Source: a virus
Length of the DNA stretch: 40,953 nt
IMG/VR virus record: IMGVR_UViG_3300025771_000063
Location: 1-40,953 of that record
Reading direction: 5' to 3' (one strand)
Numbering within the stretch: the first letter of the stretch is position 1; each line of letters begins with the position of its first letter. The notes under the pieces were generated by a model. The model was not told the origin of the DNA and did no database searches. It was given only the letters and a program-made list of their open reading frames with translations. Positions 23,301-32,981 of this stretch are shown here, piece by piece. Position numbers and translations under genes: made by a program.

Positions 23301-26300
23301 TTTATTTTTATTTGTAACATTCGTTGATAGTGTTGTATTATAAGCAATATCAATATTTTGTAAATCATACTTAGGTATAAGTTCACCTAGTTTAGTATTC
23401 ATAGAGATAGAATAAGCGGGATCAGTAATATTAGAATTGTCTGTTCCAAAGAAGGAATCCACAAATATACCGTTCTTAAATCTATCTAGACCATTACCAT
23501 CAGGAACATTTAAATCTCTTGCAGATTTTTCTAGAATATTAAGAGCAGTATAATATTCTAGTCTATCTATACGACTTTCAATCCCAGAGATATCTTGCAT
23601 AGTATATCTTCTCTGGAAGAATGGTTTTACTCTTACAGCAAGATCTACTCTTGGTGAATCAGTTTGAGGATCTTTATATGTTAATGCGTTTTCATAAGAT
23701 AAGGAAGGATATGCAGGAATGTTTAGTAAGGCGATAGTCATAACCTCTGCTGGTTCTGCTGGAGGATATGCTTTTACTGCTGGAATACCTTTGACAACCT
23801 TTTTTGTACCATTTTTACCAATAACGACTCTATCAACTCTTGGAAGATAGTAAACAACATCAGATGTGAAGTTTTTATCTGGAACAGGCACATATGAACC
23901 ATTTGTACCATCAATATCAAGAGTTGTTGATTCTGCTGGATTAACAGCCGAGTTTACTAATGTAGTTAAGTTAGTATTAGAAGCACTCGTTACGCGAGGA
24001 CGGAAGTCTAAACTATCTCTCAAATCATAAACTTGATTTGTTGTAGTTGAAGAAAATCTTGGAATTTGAGGAGTAGTAATAGCAGTAGTATTAGCCGTAG
24101 ATTCATTGGGATCTATTGAATAAGAGTCTACACTAGAAAATCCAATACCACCTGATCTGTTGTGTTCGAAATAATCAAATTCTACTACAATTCTATCAGT
24201 CGTTTTTAGTACAACATCACTTGTTGGTTTTATCTGAAGTCTTGAAGTACCATAAATGTTGTCATTAGTGTTTCTCCAAATACGAAATTCTTTTACTAGA
24301 TTTCTATTTTGAGTGTTATAGGTTGGACCTACATATACCGCACGTAGATTAAAAGCGTCTGCAACACCTAATGACCATGGACCAGCAATTCCTGCACTAT
24401 GTGTAGATAAATCAAGTCTGATAAATCTATTTTTTCTAACAGTTTTAGTTATACCAACAGCGGTTTCTCTCTTATTATTAAAGAAAAGAGTCATGGTTGG
24501 GTTTGTAGTAAATACTTCTTGTAAATCAAAGGTTGCTTCAGTCGTAGAAGTAACAGTTACAGTTCTTTCGGTGGGACTACCATTATTAGTACCATTCTCT
24601 GTTAGATCAAATATGTGTCCCTGTGGGTAAATTCTGTATATATTCTGTGGTGTGTCGTCGTTTGTAGTACCATCAATAGTAGGATTAGTTGTAAGAGTAT
24701 TAGCACTATCGATACTTACAATTCTACCATAATTATTTGCATTACCAATAGTAACAAAATCACCTACTGTAAATAATGTATTAAAGTTTGTGCCAATACC
24801 ATTTAATGTATTCGCGCCATGTTGAATACTACCAGTAAATCCAGCAGTAGCATTAATAGTCGATTGAGTCATAAGAGTGAAAGTTCTCTTATTTGAATCG
24901 TTTAATGCGCCGACACCAAAAGGTAATTCTTCTGTACCGCCAGGATGCACACCACTTAATGTTAGACTAGCAGTACCTGTTGCACCTGTGAAAGATAGAC
25001 TTGCTTTATCTTTGAATTCATAACTAGCATTTACAGTACCTGAAGTGGTGCTCAACTGTTTTGTGGCTGTAGTGCCTAGTTTCCAAATCCCCTTATTAAA
25101 ATCAGCGTCTTTTAATACAGCAATTGTTACCGTCGCGGCGCTGCTACCACCACCTGTTGTACCAATTGAAACAGTTTCTAATACAGTATCTGCTGAACTA
25201 TCAGGACCACTAGGATTATTAATATAAAGAGATCTAACATCACCAAAAGATTTGTTAGATGCAGTCATCTTTATATCAAATAGATATAATCTATATCTTG
25301 CTGTATAATTTCCTTGAGAACCAGATTCCCATTCAATACCGCGTACTTTTGCTGTACCAATCTCTGAACCAGCAGCCGCGGCCGCGCCAAGTGTGCCAGA
25401 AGACACAGCCGTTCCAGCAGTATCTCTAAGACTTACACTAGAATATTGTGTCATATCCCAAGGGCCACACAATTCATTTACAATAACATAGTTACCAAAA
25501 TTAGTAGTTACGGTGAGTGATGTTTCTGTGTTTGTGGTAATAGCTTTGGTTGTTTCAATGTACTCAGTAGTTAGTGTTTCATTACGATAACCTTGAATAT
25601 ATGCAATACCCGGTTCGATACCAATGGCAAGTTTATTCTTATCTCCGCCTTCACCAGAGGAAAATCTACCAAAGTTTGAACCAGTATTTAAATGCTCTTT
25701 TACTTGAGCATTAATTTGTCTTAACTGATAGTTACCAGATTCTTCGTAAGTTCTTTTTGCTAGTTCACGAGCAATACTATTAAATTCAGTATCTTTCTTA
25801 ATAATCTGGACGTTACCATTTTCCACTTTAAATAATGGTAATAGATTTTCTGTATTAGAAGTATCAGTAAGTCTTCTTTTTACTAGATTAGGTGTTAGCT
25901 TTAAACGGTCTGCGCCTGGAGCCGTATAGTTATAAGAACCAGTGGCATTATCAAGTAATGTTGTATCTGTTACTGATGTTACGATACTTTCGACAGTCTT
26001 AAATCCAACTTTATAAGAAGGTGTGGTAGAATATTTTTCTAAAATAATTACTTGTGAGTCTACATTAATAAAATGACCTTTTTGGAATATGATACCGTCA
26101 CCTGTATGAAAAATACTACCAAAACCAAAAGCACCAGAAGAGATAGTATTTGCTCTTTGTCCAGAACCACCATCAGCAGGTAGATATACTAATTCTTCAT
26201 TTAAATCAAAAGTTTTATGTACTTTATCAGTACCACCGTCGAGATATTTAACTATAAATGTATTGTAGTCTGGTGCATCGACTTCTGCGCCAGAAGCAGT

Positions 26301-26648
26301 AGCAATAACTTTAGCGCGAACTCCAGAAGTTACACCTTGTATTGTAACATTAGCAAAAGTAGAAACGGTTACTGTGTTACCACCTGAGTCGTTATCTCTT
26401 AACTTTACAAAAGCGACGTTAGCATCATATTGAAAATCACAACCATCGATAACTGTTCCGTCTTTGTAAATATTATCACCAAATCTAGCTACTTGTTCTT
26501 GTAGAATAGTTTGAAGCTGTGTAAGTTCACGAGTTTGGACAGCAAGACCAGGCTTAAATAAAATTCTATGATAGTCTTTTAATTTAGCACTAGTTTCGTA
26601 GTCATCAAAATAAGGTGAAACATTAAAGTTTGTTTCTAATTTAGCCAT
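20376..26648 (-). CDS. Giant baseplate/tail-fibre-connector protein (DUF4815-like N-terminus)
   Basis: At 2090 residues this is the largest protein here. The N-terminus (NVSPYFDDYETSAKLKDYHR, LFKPGLAVQTRELTQLQTIL, then FGDNIYKDGTVIDG) is a conserved start of large structural proteins in marine T4-like phages, which I associate with DUF4815. The rest is a series of beta-rich Ser/Thr/Asn modules without membrane segments; a conserved region near residues 1100-1180 includes FFQRRYTMQDISGIESRIDR. It lies directly after gp8 where T4 has gp9-gp10-gp11 and fibre genes, so it probably forms the outer baseplate or anchors the fibres. A TATAAATA element within gp8 (26772-26779) could serve it. The gene symbol is left open because no clear T4 counterpart is visible. 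Confidence 0.8.
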   Translation of the reverse strand: MAKLETNFNVSPYFDDYETSAKLKDYHRILFKPGLAVQTRELTQLQTILQEQVARFGDNIYKDGTVIDGCDFQYDANVAFVKLRDNDSGGNTVTVSTFANVTIQGVTSGVRAKVIATASGAEVDAPDYNTFIVKYLDGGTDKVHKTFDLNEELVYLPADGGSGQRANTISSGAFGFGSIFHTGDGIIFQKGHFINVDSQVIILEKYSTTPSYKVGFKTVESIVTSVTDTTLLDNATGSYNYTAPGADRLKLTPNLVKRRLTDTSNTENLLPLFKVENGNVQIIKKDTEFNSIARELAKRTYEESGNYQLRQINAQVKEHLNTGSNFGRFSSGEGGDKNKLAIGIEPGIAYIQGYRNETLTTEYIETTKAITTNTETSLTVTTNFGNYVIVNELCGPWDMTQYSSVSLRDTAGTAVSSGTLGAAAAAGSEIGTAKVRGIEWESGSQGNYTARYRLYLFDIKMTASNKSFGDVRSLYINNPSGPDSSADTVLETVSIGTTGGGSSAATVTIAVLKDADFNKGIWKLGTTATKQLSTTSGTVNASYEFKDKASLSFTGATGTASLTLSGVHPGGTEELPFGVGALNDSNKRTFTLMTQSTINATAGFTGSIQHGANTLNGIGTNFNTLFTVGDFVTIGNANNYGRIVSIDSANTLTTNPTIDGTTNDDTPQNIYRIYPQGHIFDLTENGTNNGSPTERTVTVTSTTEATFDLQEVFTTNPTMTLFFNNKRETAVGITKTVRKNRFIRLDLSTHSAGIAGPWSLGVADAFNLRAVYVGPTYNTQNRNLVKEFRIWRNTNDNIYGTSRLQIKPTSDVVLKTTDRIVVEFDYFEHNRSGGIGFSSVDSYSIDPNESTANTTAITTPQIPRFSSTTTNQVYDLRDSLDFRPRVTSASNTNLTTLVNSAVNPAESTTLDIDGTNGSYVPVPDKNFTSDVVYYLPRVDRVVIGKNGTKKVVKGIPAVKAYPPAEPAEVMTIALLNIPAYPSLSYENALTYKDPQTDSPRVDLAVRVKPFFQRRYTMQDISGIESRIDRLEYYTALNILEKSARDLNVPDGNGLDRFKNGIFVDSFFGTDNSNITDPAYSISMNTKLGELIPKYDLQNIDIAYNTTLSTNVTNKNKAIRLDLSSNTNSYQNDDVVYLGSSFGSATATGTVRSVVSNTSNVRLYLHNTTGTFTVSSTLKRNGDADTGVISAVQTSQPGALLTLPYTNDIYIDQPYASKLINPVGELTFNWVGNLNLIPEADHFVDTTTEPDVQLEVDIASSLQGLDGFTQVSDIARGPVNTTREVRGVAHVDFTPPAGLDFGTFADAHSALDDVKVTSTQTETITKTRINVEPFTRTQRTGAFITRTDIVPFMRSREVQFTATGLRPNTRVYPYFDNILVNDYVKPTTKEYANTGAFKAALNTNANGAVYGVFIIPNNDTLKFRVGERPFKLQDIANTTTQDGTQTTSATKNFISSGLASSERGIELTTREARITTDTTSETNTVTISEFEGLQLHRDPVAQSFSIGDFEFQNLNFTDNKFGNGADGIFVSCIDLYFAEKSTTAGIAVEIREVVNGSPTGIRVPFGFKRINPEDVNVSNDGSLVTPFYFDEPVYLRGDKEYCFVVKPEGSDPSYRLWIAELGGIDTVTGALIDQQPAVGVMFTSANDRTYTPRQNQDICFTIWRANFDTTVTGSVVYTNEDDEYMNATQFSSTRFQIGEKIRGESILKMTSNTAPIGVNDTVTLGANTGKVRKIVSANNTPWIKVDMKGTIADGSTITFANGSGSFTGVLNTSVVNTATGFVQYYSAGRNSIVANGSSGTFSSNTTADDGFYRGQVTNASAQVYGLKDYKYDTLKPIISYIKYNQSDVVWTANVTSNTYVISQAQDSVEAFIDNEFITGEKIIASRTNEVNNTSSKKTLRITGSLTSSTSRLSPVVDIGRSRSAIVTHNIINNVNTKEIINQGLANSRYISKKIVLADGQEAEDIKVILTAYKPSGTEVDVYCRIQNAEDPDDFSDKHYTKLTQTTSANTISSRVNTFDYREFEYGFPSANASNLGAFKNSGNNDVVRYHNGDGAAFDTFKHFSIKIVLRSSVGSHVVPRVRDLRAIALQV

Positions 26649-26661
26649 TTTTTACACAACC

Positions 26662-28233
26662 TTAAAATCTTACGGTAAGTTTAATATCTTCTGATTGATC
26701 GGAAGCTCTAGAGATTGGTAGTCGATTTTCTACATATAGAATATCACCATCGAAGTCTTTTAAATCTCTTTTATTTATAGAAGATAGAGTAGCTGTTACA
26801 GAAGAAGTATTTCCTGTTAATGTTTCACTAGTACTAAATGCACCATCTAGACCAGTAACGCTTACGACACCAGCAGTTCCGGTTGCATTAGTATTCGAGA
26901 AAGTTACAAATCTTGCTTTAGCACCACTTGTTCCACCACTAATAATTTCATCAGCGCTAAAAGATCCTGATTTACTTGTAACAGTAAGTCTTGTTGTCAT
27001 ATCGTATACTGTACTATTTGCCTGATTTCCGTTTGCTAGATTAGGATTTGACATCAATCCAATAATACGGAAGTCGTTGTTTGTGAAAAGTGTATTAGAT
27101 TCAGAACCATCAAACTTAACAGACAACATAACATTATAAGCGCCTAATTCTTTAACAGGATCAGATCCATGTCCGCCATATGGAGCAATATTACCATTTG
27201 CAGTAGCACCACTACCATGAGAAGTGTTAGCATCAATCACTATTTCATATTTGGAATAATTAGATCCCTTATTGATAATAACAATACCATTGATGGAGTT
27301 TCCTGTTGTAGAAGAAGCTAATGCAGGTAGAGTTACATTAGCATAAGCTAAAGCCCCGGTCCCATCACCTACCACACTAACACGTGGACCAATATAGTAT
27401 TGTGACTCTGTATTTGGTGTTGTGGTAAAAGCGCCATTTACAGTTATTGTTTTAGTAGCGCCAACATAATTTACAATTCTTCTTAATTGACCTGAACCCA
27501 GACCGCTCTTAATGTATAATGAAGAATAATTATATACGTCATCTGTACCACTAGAATGTGATGCTAGTTGAACTACTGTTGAATTAGTAACTGCTGCAAA
27601 AGTACCATTCGTTGATAGATATCCACTACCATTGGCAGTAAGTTTAACAAACTCTACAGCACCATTAACTGCGGCTTGTTGAACATCCCACTGAATAGAA
27701 GAATCGTCAGATGTAAGAGTTTTTACAGGAATATAAGAAGATGTGACAAACTTCAACACATCGGATGCAGTAATATTATACATAAACTTCCAACTATAAC
27801 CATCAGAAGTTTTAAAAGTTGATGTGCCAGTAGCGGTTGGTTCAACTGTAGAAGTTGCTCCATTATTATTATCAATGCATTTGTAAACATTATAAGATGA
27901 AGTTACAACATAGAAATTACTAGAGTATAAAGAAGTATTTCTATGAGAATATGGAGTATATACTGTACCTGTAGTCCAGGTATATCTTGTAGTAACAAAT
28001 CTTACATCTGTTGCTGTACATCTTTTTACAGCAAGCATATTTCGCCAGACATTAAAATCTGTGTTTTGGATAGTATCAGTAGGTGTAGGCGCAACGGTAT
28101 CACTTGTTCCCCAAGGCTGCGCTCTACCCAAAAACATATAATATCTTGTGTTAATATTTGCTGCCTCAGTAAAAGACTCATATAATTGAGTCGCATTATT
28201 GAGTCTAAATTTATAAGTTACGATTCCTGGCAT
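26662..28233 (-). CDS. 8: Baseplate wedge protein (gp8-like, enlarged)
   Basis: This 523-residue protein aligns in pattern with T4 gp8 (334 aa). Near the N-terminus, RYYMFLGRAQPW parallels T4 IFITFGRSEPW. In the middle, a YKCIDNNNG and SDGYSWKFMYNITASDVLKF stretch parallels YRCLD and GDGYVWEYLFEI. The C-terminus ILYVENRLPISRASDQSEDI parallels MIYMENRPPIIMAMDQTEEI. About 190 extra residues lie between these shared ends, with repeated short beta modules (SGTDDVYNYSSLYI, ISGGTSGAKARFV). gp8 dimers link baseplate wedges. It has a late promoter at 28265-28272. Confidence 0.9.
   Translation of the reverse strand: MPGIVTYKFRLNNATQLYESFTEAANINTRYYMFLGRAQPWGTSDTVAPTPTDTIQNTDFNVWRNMLAVKRCTATDVRFVTTRYTWTTGTVYTPYSHRNTSLYSSNFYVVTSSYNVYKCIDNNNGATSTVEPTATGTSTFKTSDGYSWKFMYNITASDVLKFVTSSYIPVKTLTSDDSSIQWDVQQAAVNGAVEFVKLTANGSGYLSTNGTFAAVTNSTVVQLASHSSGTDDVYNYSSLYIKSGLGSGQLRRIVNYVGATKTITVNGAFTTTPNTESQYYIGPRVSVVGDGTGALAYANVTLPALASSTTGNSINGIVIINKGSNYSKYEIVIDANTSHGSGATANGNIAPYGGHGSDPVKELGAYNVMLSVKFDGSESNTLFTNNDFRIIGLMSNPNLANGNQANSTVYDMTTRLTVTSKSGSFSADEIISGGTSGAKARFVTFSNTNATGTAGVVSVTGLDGAFSTSETLTGNTSSVTATLSSINKRDLKDFDGDILYVENRLPISRASDQSEDIKLTVRF
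26772..26779 (-). promoter_or_regulatory. Possible late promoter inside gp8 for the giant structural gene
   Basis: TATAAATA occurs on the minus strand within the gp8 coding region (in SSINKR), about 124 nt upstream of the ATG at 26648. The match is full, but the internal position and longer leader make it less certain than the intergenic ones. Confidence 0.35.
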
Positions 28234-28264
28234 GTCTCATATTCTCTATTAAGTTTGTTTTATT

Positions 28265-28272
28265 TATTTATA
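28265..28272 (-). promoter_or_regulatory. T4-type late promoter for gp8
   Basis: TATAAATA on the minus strand, about 32 nt upstream of the gp8 ATG (28233), directly after the gp7 stop. Confidence 0.8.
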
Positions 28273-30624
28273 TTATAATTGACGACCTGATCGCGCGCCA
28301 CTACTAATCCAAGAAAATACTCCTTGAGAAAGATTTGCACCTTCATAAGGCGAACTTAAAGCCATCACCACGTTTCCTGAACTAGTAGATGAAACCACGT
28401 TTATAGCATACTGTCCATCTGTATTAGCACCGGTAGAATTAAATATAATCATATCCATTTGTGAAGTAATTTGACGTGGATAATGTAGTCTTGAACCAGA
28501 AGAACTTGTAGCGGTTTGGGCAAATAATGTATTAGGATAATATGTGGTACCTATATGTATCAATGATCCATTAGTTACCATGTGTGTATCGTTGGCAATA
28601 GATACGACCGTCACAAATACTGATTCGTCGTTAGCCTCGTTTCTAGCATATATAGCATCTCCAACATTAAACGAAGTAGTAAAGGTTGTTCCATTACCAA
28701 TAATCGTATTTGGGGAAGCTGTTAATTGTCTTATATATCCTGGTGTTGCGTCGTTATTATTATCACTATTAGAACTAAAATGTGTAGTGTTACCAAAAAC
28801 AAGTTTCTTACTATTTAAATCCGTAATTGAAATATTAGCAAAAGCATCTATAGTTGTAGGCACTCCTGTACCTACAGTTGGTTGATCTACAAATGGAGAC
28901 AAAGTAGTATAGTTATATATGAAAAGTCTACCACTATGTCTATTGAAAGGAGGTTCAACTAGAGATGCGATTGAAGCTGAATTTGGTGTGCCTACATCAT
29001 AATTGATGAATATTGTTGAATCAAAGACAATACTAGAATCTACATTTAAAACGTTTGAAATTAAAACTGTACCAAATAATTTTGTTCCTGAAGGATGTAA
29101 AAGAGTATTTACAACCTGTCTGTATGTATCAATAAATTTTTGGGATCTTAATACATAACTGAATTCTTGATAGTAATCATTTTGTAAAAATTGATCCCAA
29201 CTAATAAATCCTTTTGTTGATAGATATTTACCTTCTCTTACTTCTACACCACTAACAACTGGAGAAGCAAGAGCGTTTACAGTGCCTGCTCTAGTTTGGT
29301 TTACAATACCAATATTTTCAAACTTAGAATAAGAACTACCTTTATTTGTAATTCCTACGGCGGTTATTGATCCTGGTAGATATACAGCCGATAGTTCGGC
29401 GTTATCACCATATATTCCACCATCATGAGGATCTTTTAGACCTTCATTAGCTACATTTGCTAATCTAACAGAAGGTCTTGGTAAAACACTATAACCGGTT
29501 CCATAGTTAATCATAGATATAGTTTGAATTGTACCAGTCTCTGTATTCTGAAATAACAAACCATTAATTATAGAACTAGAAACATTAGCAGCGGCTAGAT
29601 TAGCAGATACAGCGGCGGTATTAGTACCTAAACTTACAAAGGTTGGTCCGGTGTTTAAAATAACATTACTCATAGGTGATATAACGTCTTGACAAATACT
29701 TAAAATAGAAGTATTTCCAATAGAAGTAATTTTTGCTTCTGCACCACTGCCACTACCACCGGTAAATACAATTGGCAGATTATTAATATAACCAGAACCA
29801 CCTGAAATAATAGAAACATTAATAGCAGATTTATCATTAGTAGATATTACATAACCATTTGCACCACTACCAGTATCAGACGTAAATGTAACTACATCAC
29901 TAGAACGATGAAAAACACCACCTCCAAAACCTCTAGGTCTTAAAATGGTTTTTTCTTGTATTGTAACGCCTTGTAAACTACCAGAGGTAGCATAGATAAA
30001 ACCTCTTGTATTAGTAACATCTGATACTACTTCTTCACCATCCGAAAAATCTATATTGTTCCAATTAGAAACTACAAGTTCAGTAATAGTAGAACCGAGT
30101 TCAATGGTTTGTATTTGTTCTTCTACTCTACCAGTAGCGCCAGTGCTTTGTCCTGTAATTAATTGGCCCAAAAAACTATCAAGATCGCTAGAAGATACAT
30201 TAGTTAATCTGACAATAGAAGGTTGATTCCATCTACCATCAGATGTTCTCAAGATATTATCTGATGGAAAATATACTTCTAAATCTTCGTTATATAAAGC
30301 TCTGAAAAGAAACTTAAAAGATTTCTCATTACCTTTTTGATAATACATCTCGCGAATATGTTTCGCAAGAAGAGCCTTATCTACTACGGCGTCGTCTGGA
30401 ATATTTTTATATATTTCTTCGCGAAAGTATTGAAAATAATCTGTTACGGTAGTATCAACATCTGCTCGTGAAAGAAGACTTTTACTGACTTCAATGTAGT
30501 TATTGCTTTGTTCTAAGAATTCATAATAAGCCTTAATAAAGGCTTCCAGTTTGGGACCTTCATCCCGAACAAAATCCGGTAACTGTTGACTTATAAGAGC
30601 GGATGTTTTTTTAGTAATAGCCAT
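28273..30624 (-). CDS. 7: Baseplate wedge protein (gp7-like)
   Basis: This 783-residue protein resembles the C-terminal wedge domain of T4 gp7 (1032 aa). Its N-terminal part has DEGPKLEAFIKAYYEFLEQS, then MYYQKGNEKSFKFLFRALYNEDLEVYFP, which parallels T4 FYSTKGIEASYKFLFKVLYNEEVEI. The remainder is beta-rich and ends SSGARSGRQL. The large N-terminal beta-propeller part of T4 gp7 is absent, while about 600 extra C-terminal residues are present, so the architecture is rearranged relative to T4. It lies between gp6 and gp8, the T4 gp6-gp7-gp8 order, and starts 2 bases after gp6 ends. Confidence 0.87.
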   Translation of the reverse strand: MAITKKTSALISQQLPDFVRDEGPKLEAFIKAYYEFLEQSNNYIEVSKSLLSRADVDTTVTDYFQYFREEIYKNIPDDAVVDKALLAKHIREMYYQKGNEKSFKFLFRALYNEDLEVYFPSDNILRTSDGRWNQPSIVRLTNVSSSDLDSFLGQLITGQSTGATGRVEEQIQTIELGSTITELVVSNWNNIDFSDGEEVVSDVTNTRGFIYATSGSLQGVTIQEKTILRPRGFGGGVFHRSSDVVTFTSDTGSGANGYVISTNDKSAINVSIISGGSGYINNLPIVFTGGSGSGAEAKITSIGNTSILSICQDVISPMSNVILNTGPTFVSLGTNTAAVSANLAAANVSSSIINGLLFQNTETGTIQTISMINYGTGYSVLPRPSVRLANVANEGLKDPHDGGIYGDNAELSAVYLPGSITAVGITNKGSSYSKFENIGIVNQTRAGTVNALASPVVSGVEVREGKYLSTKGFISWDQFLQNDYYQEFSYVLRSQKFIDTYRQVVNTLLHPSGTKLFGTVLISNVLNVDSSIVFDSTIFINYDVGTPNSASIASLVEPPFNRHSGRLFIYNYTTLSPFVDQPTVGTGVPTTIDAFANISITDLNSKKLVFGNTTHFSSNSDNNNDATPGYIRQLTASPNTIIGNGTTFTTSFNVGDAIYARNEANDESVFVTVVSIANDTHMVTNGSLIHIGTTYYPNTLFAQTATSSSGSRLHYPRQITSQMDMIIFNSTGANTDGQYAINVVSSTSSGNVVMALSSPYEGANLSQGVFSWISSGARSGRQL

Positions 30625-30626
30625 TT

Positions 30627-32504
30627 TTAGACCGCAAAAGTAAATCCAGAAGAGGTAGTTGCAATAGCATTTTCTGTGTTAATAGTAGTGCTAACACCAG
30701 CCGTTGCTACTGTACCTACTGTTGATGTAATATTATTTGTATTGTCATCAACTGTACTAATAGTTGCTCCAGATATTAATAGTATCTGATTACGCGAAGC
30801 AAATATGTTTTTGTTTCTTGGTTTAACTTTCACAGAAAGATATTCGCCATCATACGCTGAAATTAAAGTGTTATTAATTGTAACTAGACCAGTGTCATAG
30901 TCTATAATACCAAAATTTCTATTTCTATATACTTTACCTGTAGGAGTCTGAGTAAAGGATCTTAAAATTCCATACCCGTTGTCATCAATTTTTTGACCAC
31001 TAATACCATCTATAGTAAACGAAGAAGTAGACACTAGACCATTGAGATGTCCTTCATGTGGATGATATACGGCTTGATTAAATACTAATTGATATGTATT
31101 TGTTGTAGTTAGTGGAATAAATCTTTTCTCAATTGTAATATCAGCATCTACAGACACAAAACTGGAATTAACATCTTTGATTGTTTCTATCATTTTGTAT
31201 AGATAGAATTTTTGATCAAAAGTTCCAAGATTATTTGATTCGTAAGAAATTAGAGAATTCTGAATAATAGTATTTAATTCACCTGCTGTCAAAGATGTTG
31301 TTTGAGGATTATATCTGACAGTAATCGTTGGATTAATGTAAAGATAAGTAGCATCGACCATTTCAACGTCTATAGAAACAGTATTTCTTGTTTTCAATGA
31401 AGCTCTAATAGCTTCTTTTCTTTGATTTGAAAGAATTGCACCAGATAGAGGTTTAGTAGCAATAAAAACTTTACCATATACAGCAGGTATATTTTCTTCG
31501 CCACCCCAAACACTAATTGATTGAATATCGCCTTGTTCAGATAAAATTATATTCTTATAATCTTGCTTGGTTACAAGTCTATCTTGTGCTTGGAATTTGA
31601 ATGGTGCATTAAACTTAATAGAATCTATTGTTTCTTGTGGTGCGCCGCCTTGGGCTGATGATGTAGTTGTAATAGTAAAGTTTGAATATCCAGCAAGAGA
31701 TTCTGGTGCGCTAAACGTATTAGCACCATTAACAGTATTACCTGATGTTATTCTATAGTCTACAATAATAATGTTACCATCTATGGGTTTATTACCAAAA
31801 ATACTATCACCAAATTGAATTTCATAAAGATTGTCTTCATTCTCTTGGACAAAATATATTTTTGAAGTACTATTTACAGAAGATAAATCACCAGCAAGAT
31901 TATAAGTAGATACTGTTGTGTTAGATGATGATTCTTGTATTCTAACTGTAAAACTAGTTGTGTCAGTATTTTCGTTAGGTAGAATATATCTTACAGGATT
32001 AGCAGTACTTACAGTAAATCTATGTTGAAGTGGTGTGCCTTCTACGATATTAAGAGTACCAGTAAATGTACCATTATCTTGAGGAGACATTGTTGTTGCT
32101 CCTGACGTGACAAAGGTATATTCAATACCATCTATAGTAGATGTAAATTGAGTATTAGCAGGAACAGTAACTCCGGTAGGGCTATCATCGGGTGTTATAA
32201 CAGCAGATAATGCAGCCGTAGCTCCTCTTGCAGATCTTGGTACATAGTTTAACATCTTTGCGCGAGATACAACACTATTTCTTAACTGCGCTGAATCAAG
32301 GAACATTTCATTACCAACCATATTAAGATAGAATGAATTATGATAAGTATTATAAGCTAAAACATCCAATAAAATAGACAAAGTTGAACTGTCAAAATCG
32401 TAGTCTGAAAATTCAGTTTGGCTTCGTAGATATGTCTTTAAACTTGTTTTAATATCATCAAAGTTTAATTCAGAAACATTTAATGTTGATTTGTTGCTGG
32501 CCAT
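30627..32504 (-). CDS. 6: Baseplate wedge protein (gp6-like)
   Basis: This 625-residue protein is of the gp6 baseplate J family (T4 660 aa). Typical are the N-terminal NFDDIKTSLKTYLRSQTEFS and DYDFDSSTLSILLDVLAYNT, YLNMVGNEMFLDSAQLRNSV, and the LRNSVVSRAKMLNYVPRSAR stretch. The central J domain includes QEDLYEIQFGDSIFGNKP-like residues and KAPFKFQAQDRLVTKQDYKN-like residues (FKFQAQDRLVTKQDYKNIIL). gp6 dimers form the continuous inner ring of the baseplate that drives the shape change before sheath contraction. It shares one base with gp25, its binding partner in the wedge core. Confidence 0.96.
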   Translation of the reverse strand: MASNKSTLNVSELNFDDIKTSLKTYLRSQTEFSDYDFDSSTLSILLDVLAYNTYHNSFYLNMVGNEMFLDSAQLRNSVVSRAKMLNYVPRSARGATAALSAVITPDDSPTGVTVPANTQFTSTIDGIEYTFVTSGATTMSPQDNGTFTGTLNIVEGTPLQHRFTVSTANPVRYILPNENTDTTSFTVRIQESSSNTTVSTYNLAGDLSSVNSTSKIYFVQENEDNLYEIQFGDSIFGNKPIDGNIIIVDYRITSGNTVNGANTFSAPESLAGYSNFTITTTSSAQGGAPQETIDSIKFNAPFKFQAQDRLVTKQDYKNIILSEQGDIQSISVWGGEENIPAVYGKVFIATKPLSGAILSNQRKEAIRASLKTRNTVSIDVEMVDATYLYINPTITVRYNPQTTSLTAGELNTIIQNSLISYESNNLGTFDQKFYLYKMIETIKDVNSSFVSVDADITIEKRFIPLTTTNTYQLVFNQAVYHPHEGHLNGLVSTSSFTIDGISGQKIDDNGYGILRSFTQTPTGKVYRNRNFGIIDYDTGLVTINNTLISAYDGEYLSVKVKPRNKNIFASRNQILLISGATISTVDDNTNNITSTVGTVATAGVSTTINTENAIATTSSGFTFAV

Positions 32505-32950
32505 TATCGGATTCTTTCAACTGTAAATTCTAGTTCTGATAATATAGGTGATTCATTGATACGAAATATTATACTAATTGTTATAGCATTGTTGTCTATT
32601 CTGTTTGAATTAACGTCTACATCGACAACTGTTACTCTTGGTTCAAATTGTCTTACGGTATCTTTAATGTTCTCTTTAATCGTTATTTCGGTGACTCGAT
32701 CTAGATTCTCAAATAATAATGCTCTGATATTACCACCGTATAGGGGTTCGAAAAACTTTTCACCACTGTCTGTTAGAATAAGATTTCTCAACGCTCTTTT
32801 AATTGCATCTTCATTCTTTAATACTGTAACTTTTTTTGTTACTGGATGAGCTATAAAATTTAATCCTAAATCAGAATAAATGACATCGTTTATAGGCGAT
32901 GTCGTTCTCGAAGGATTTTTTGCTCCAGAAAAAGTTGCTATTGATACCAT
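32504..32950 (-). CDS. 25: Baseplate wedge protein (gp25-like)
   Basis: This 148-residue protein belongs to the gp25/GPW family (T4 132 aa). It nucleates the wedge core with gp6 and gp53 and contacts the sheath. The family core is LRNLILTDSGEKFFEPLYGG, with the EPLYGGN motif, followed by RVTVVDVDVNSNRIDNNAIT. The final strand FRINESPILSELEFTVERI is typical. A near-consensus late promoter (AATAAATA) lies at 32973-32980. Confidence 0.96.
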   Translation of the reverse strand: MVSIATFSGAKNPSRTTSPINDVIYSDLGLNFIAHPVTKKVTVLKNEDAIKRALRNLILTDSGEKFFEPLYGGNIRALLFENLDRVTEITIKENIKDTVRQFEPRVTVVDVDVNSNRIDNNAITISIIFRINESPILSELEFTVERIR

Positions 32951-32972
32951 AATCTTTTCTCTTGTTTTCTTA

Positions 32973-32980
32973 TATTTATT
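32973..32980 (-). promoter_or_regulatory. Variant late promoter (AATAAATA) for gp25-gp6-gp7
   Basis: The minus strand reads AATAAATA, one base off the full late element, about 23 nt before the gp25 ATG. No full match occurs between here and 38714, so this may start a gp25-gp6-gp7 message. Confidence 0.5.
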
Positions 32981-32981
32981 A

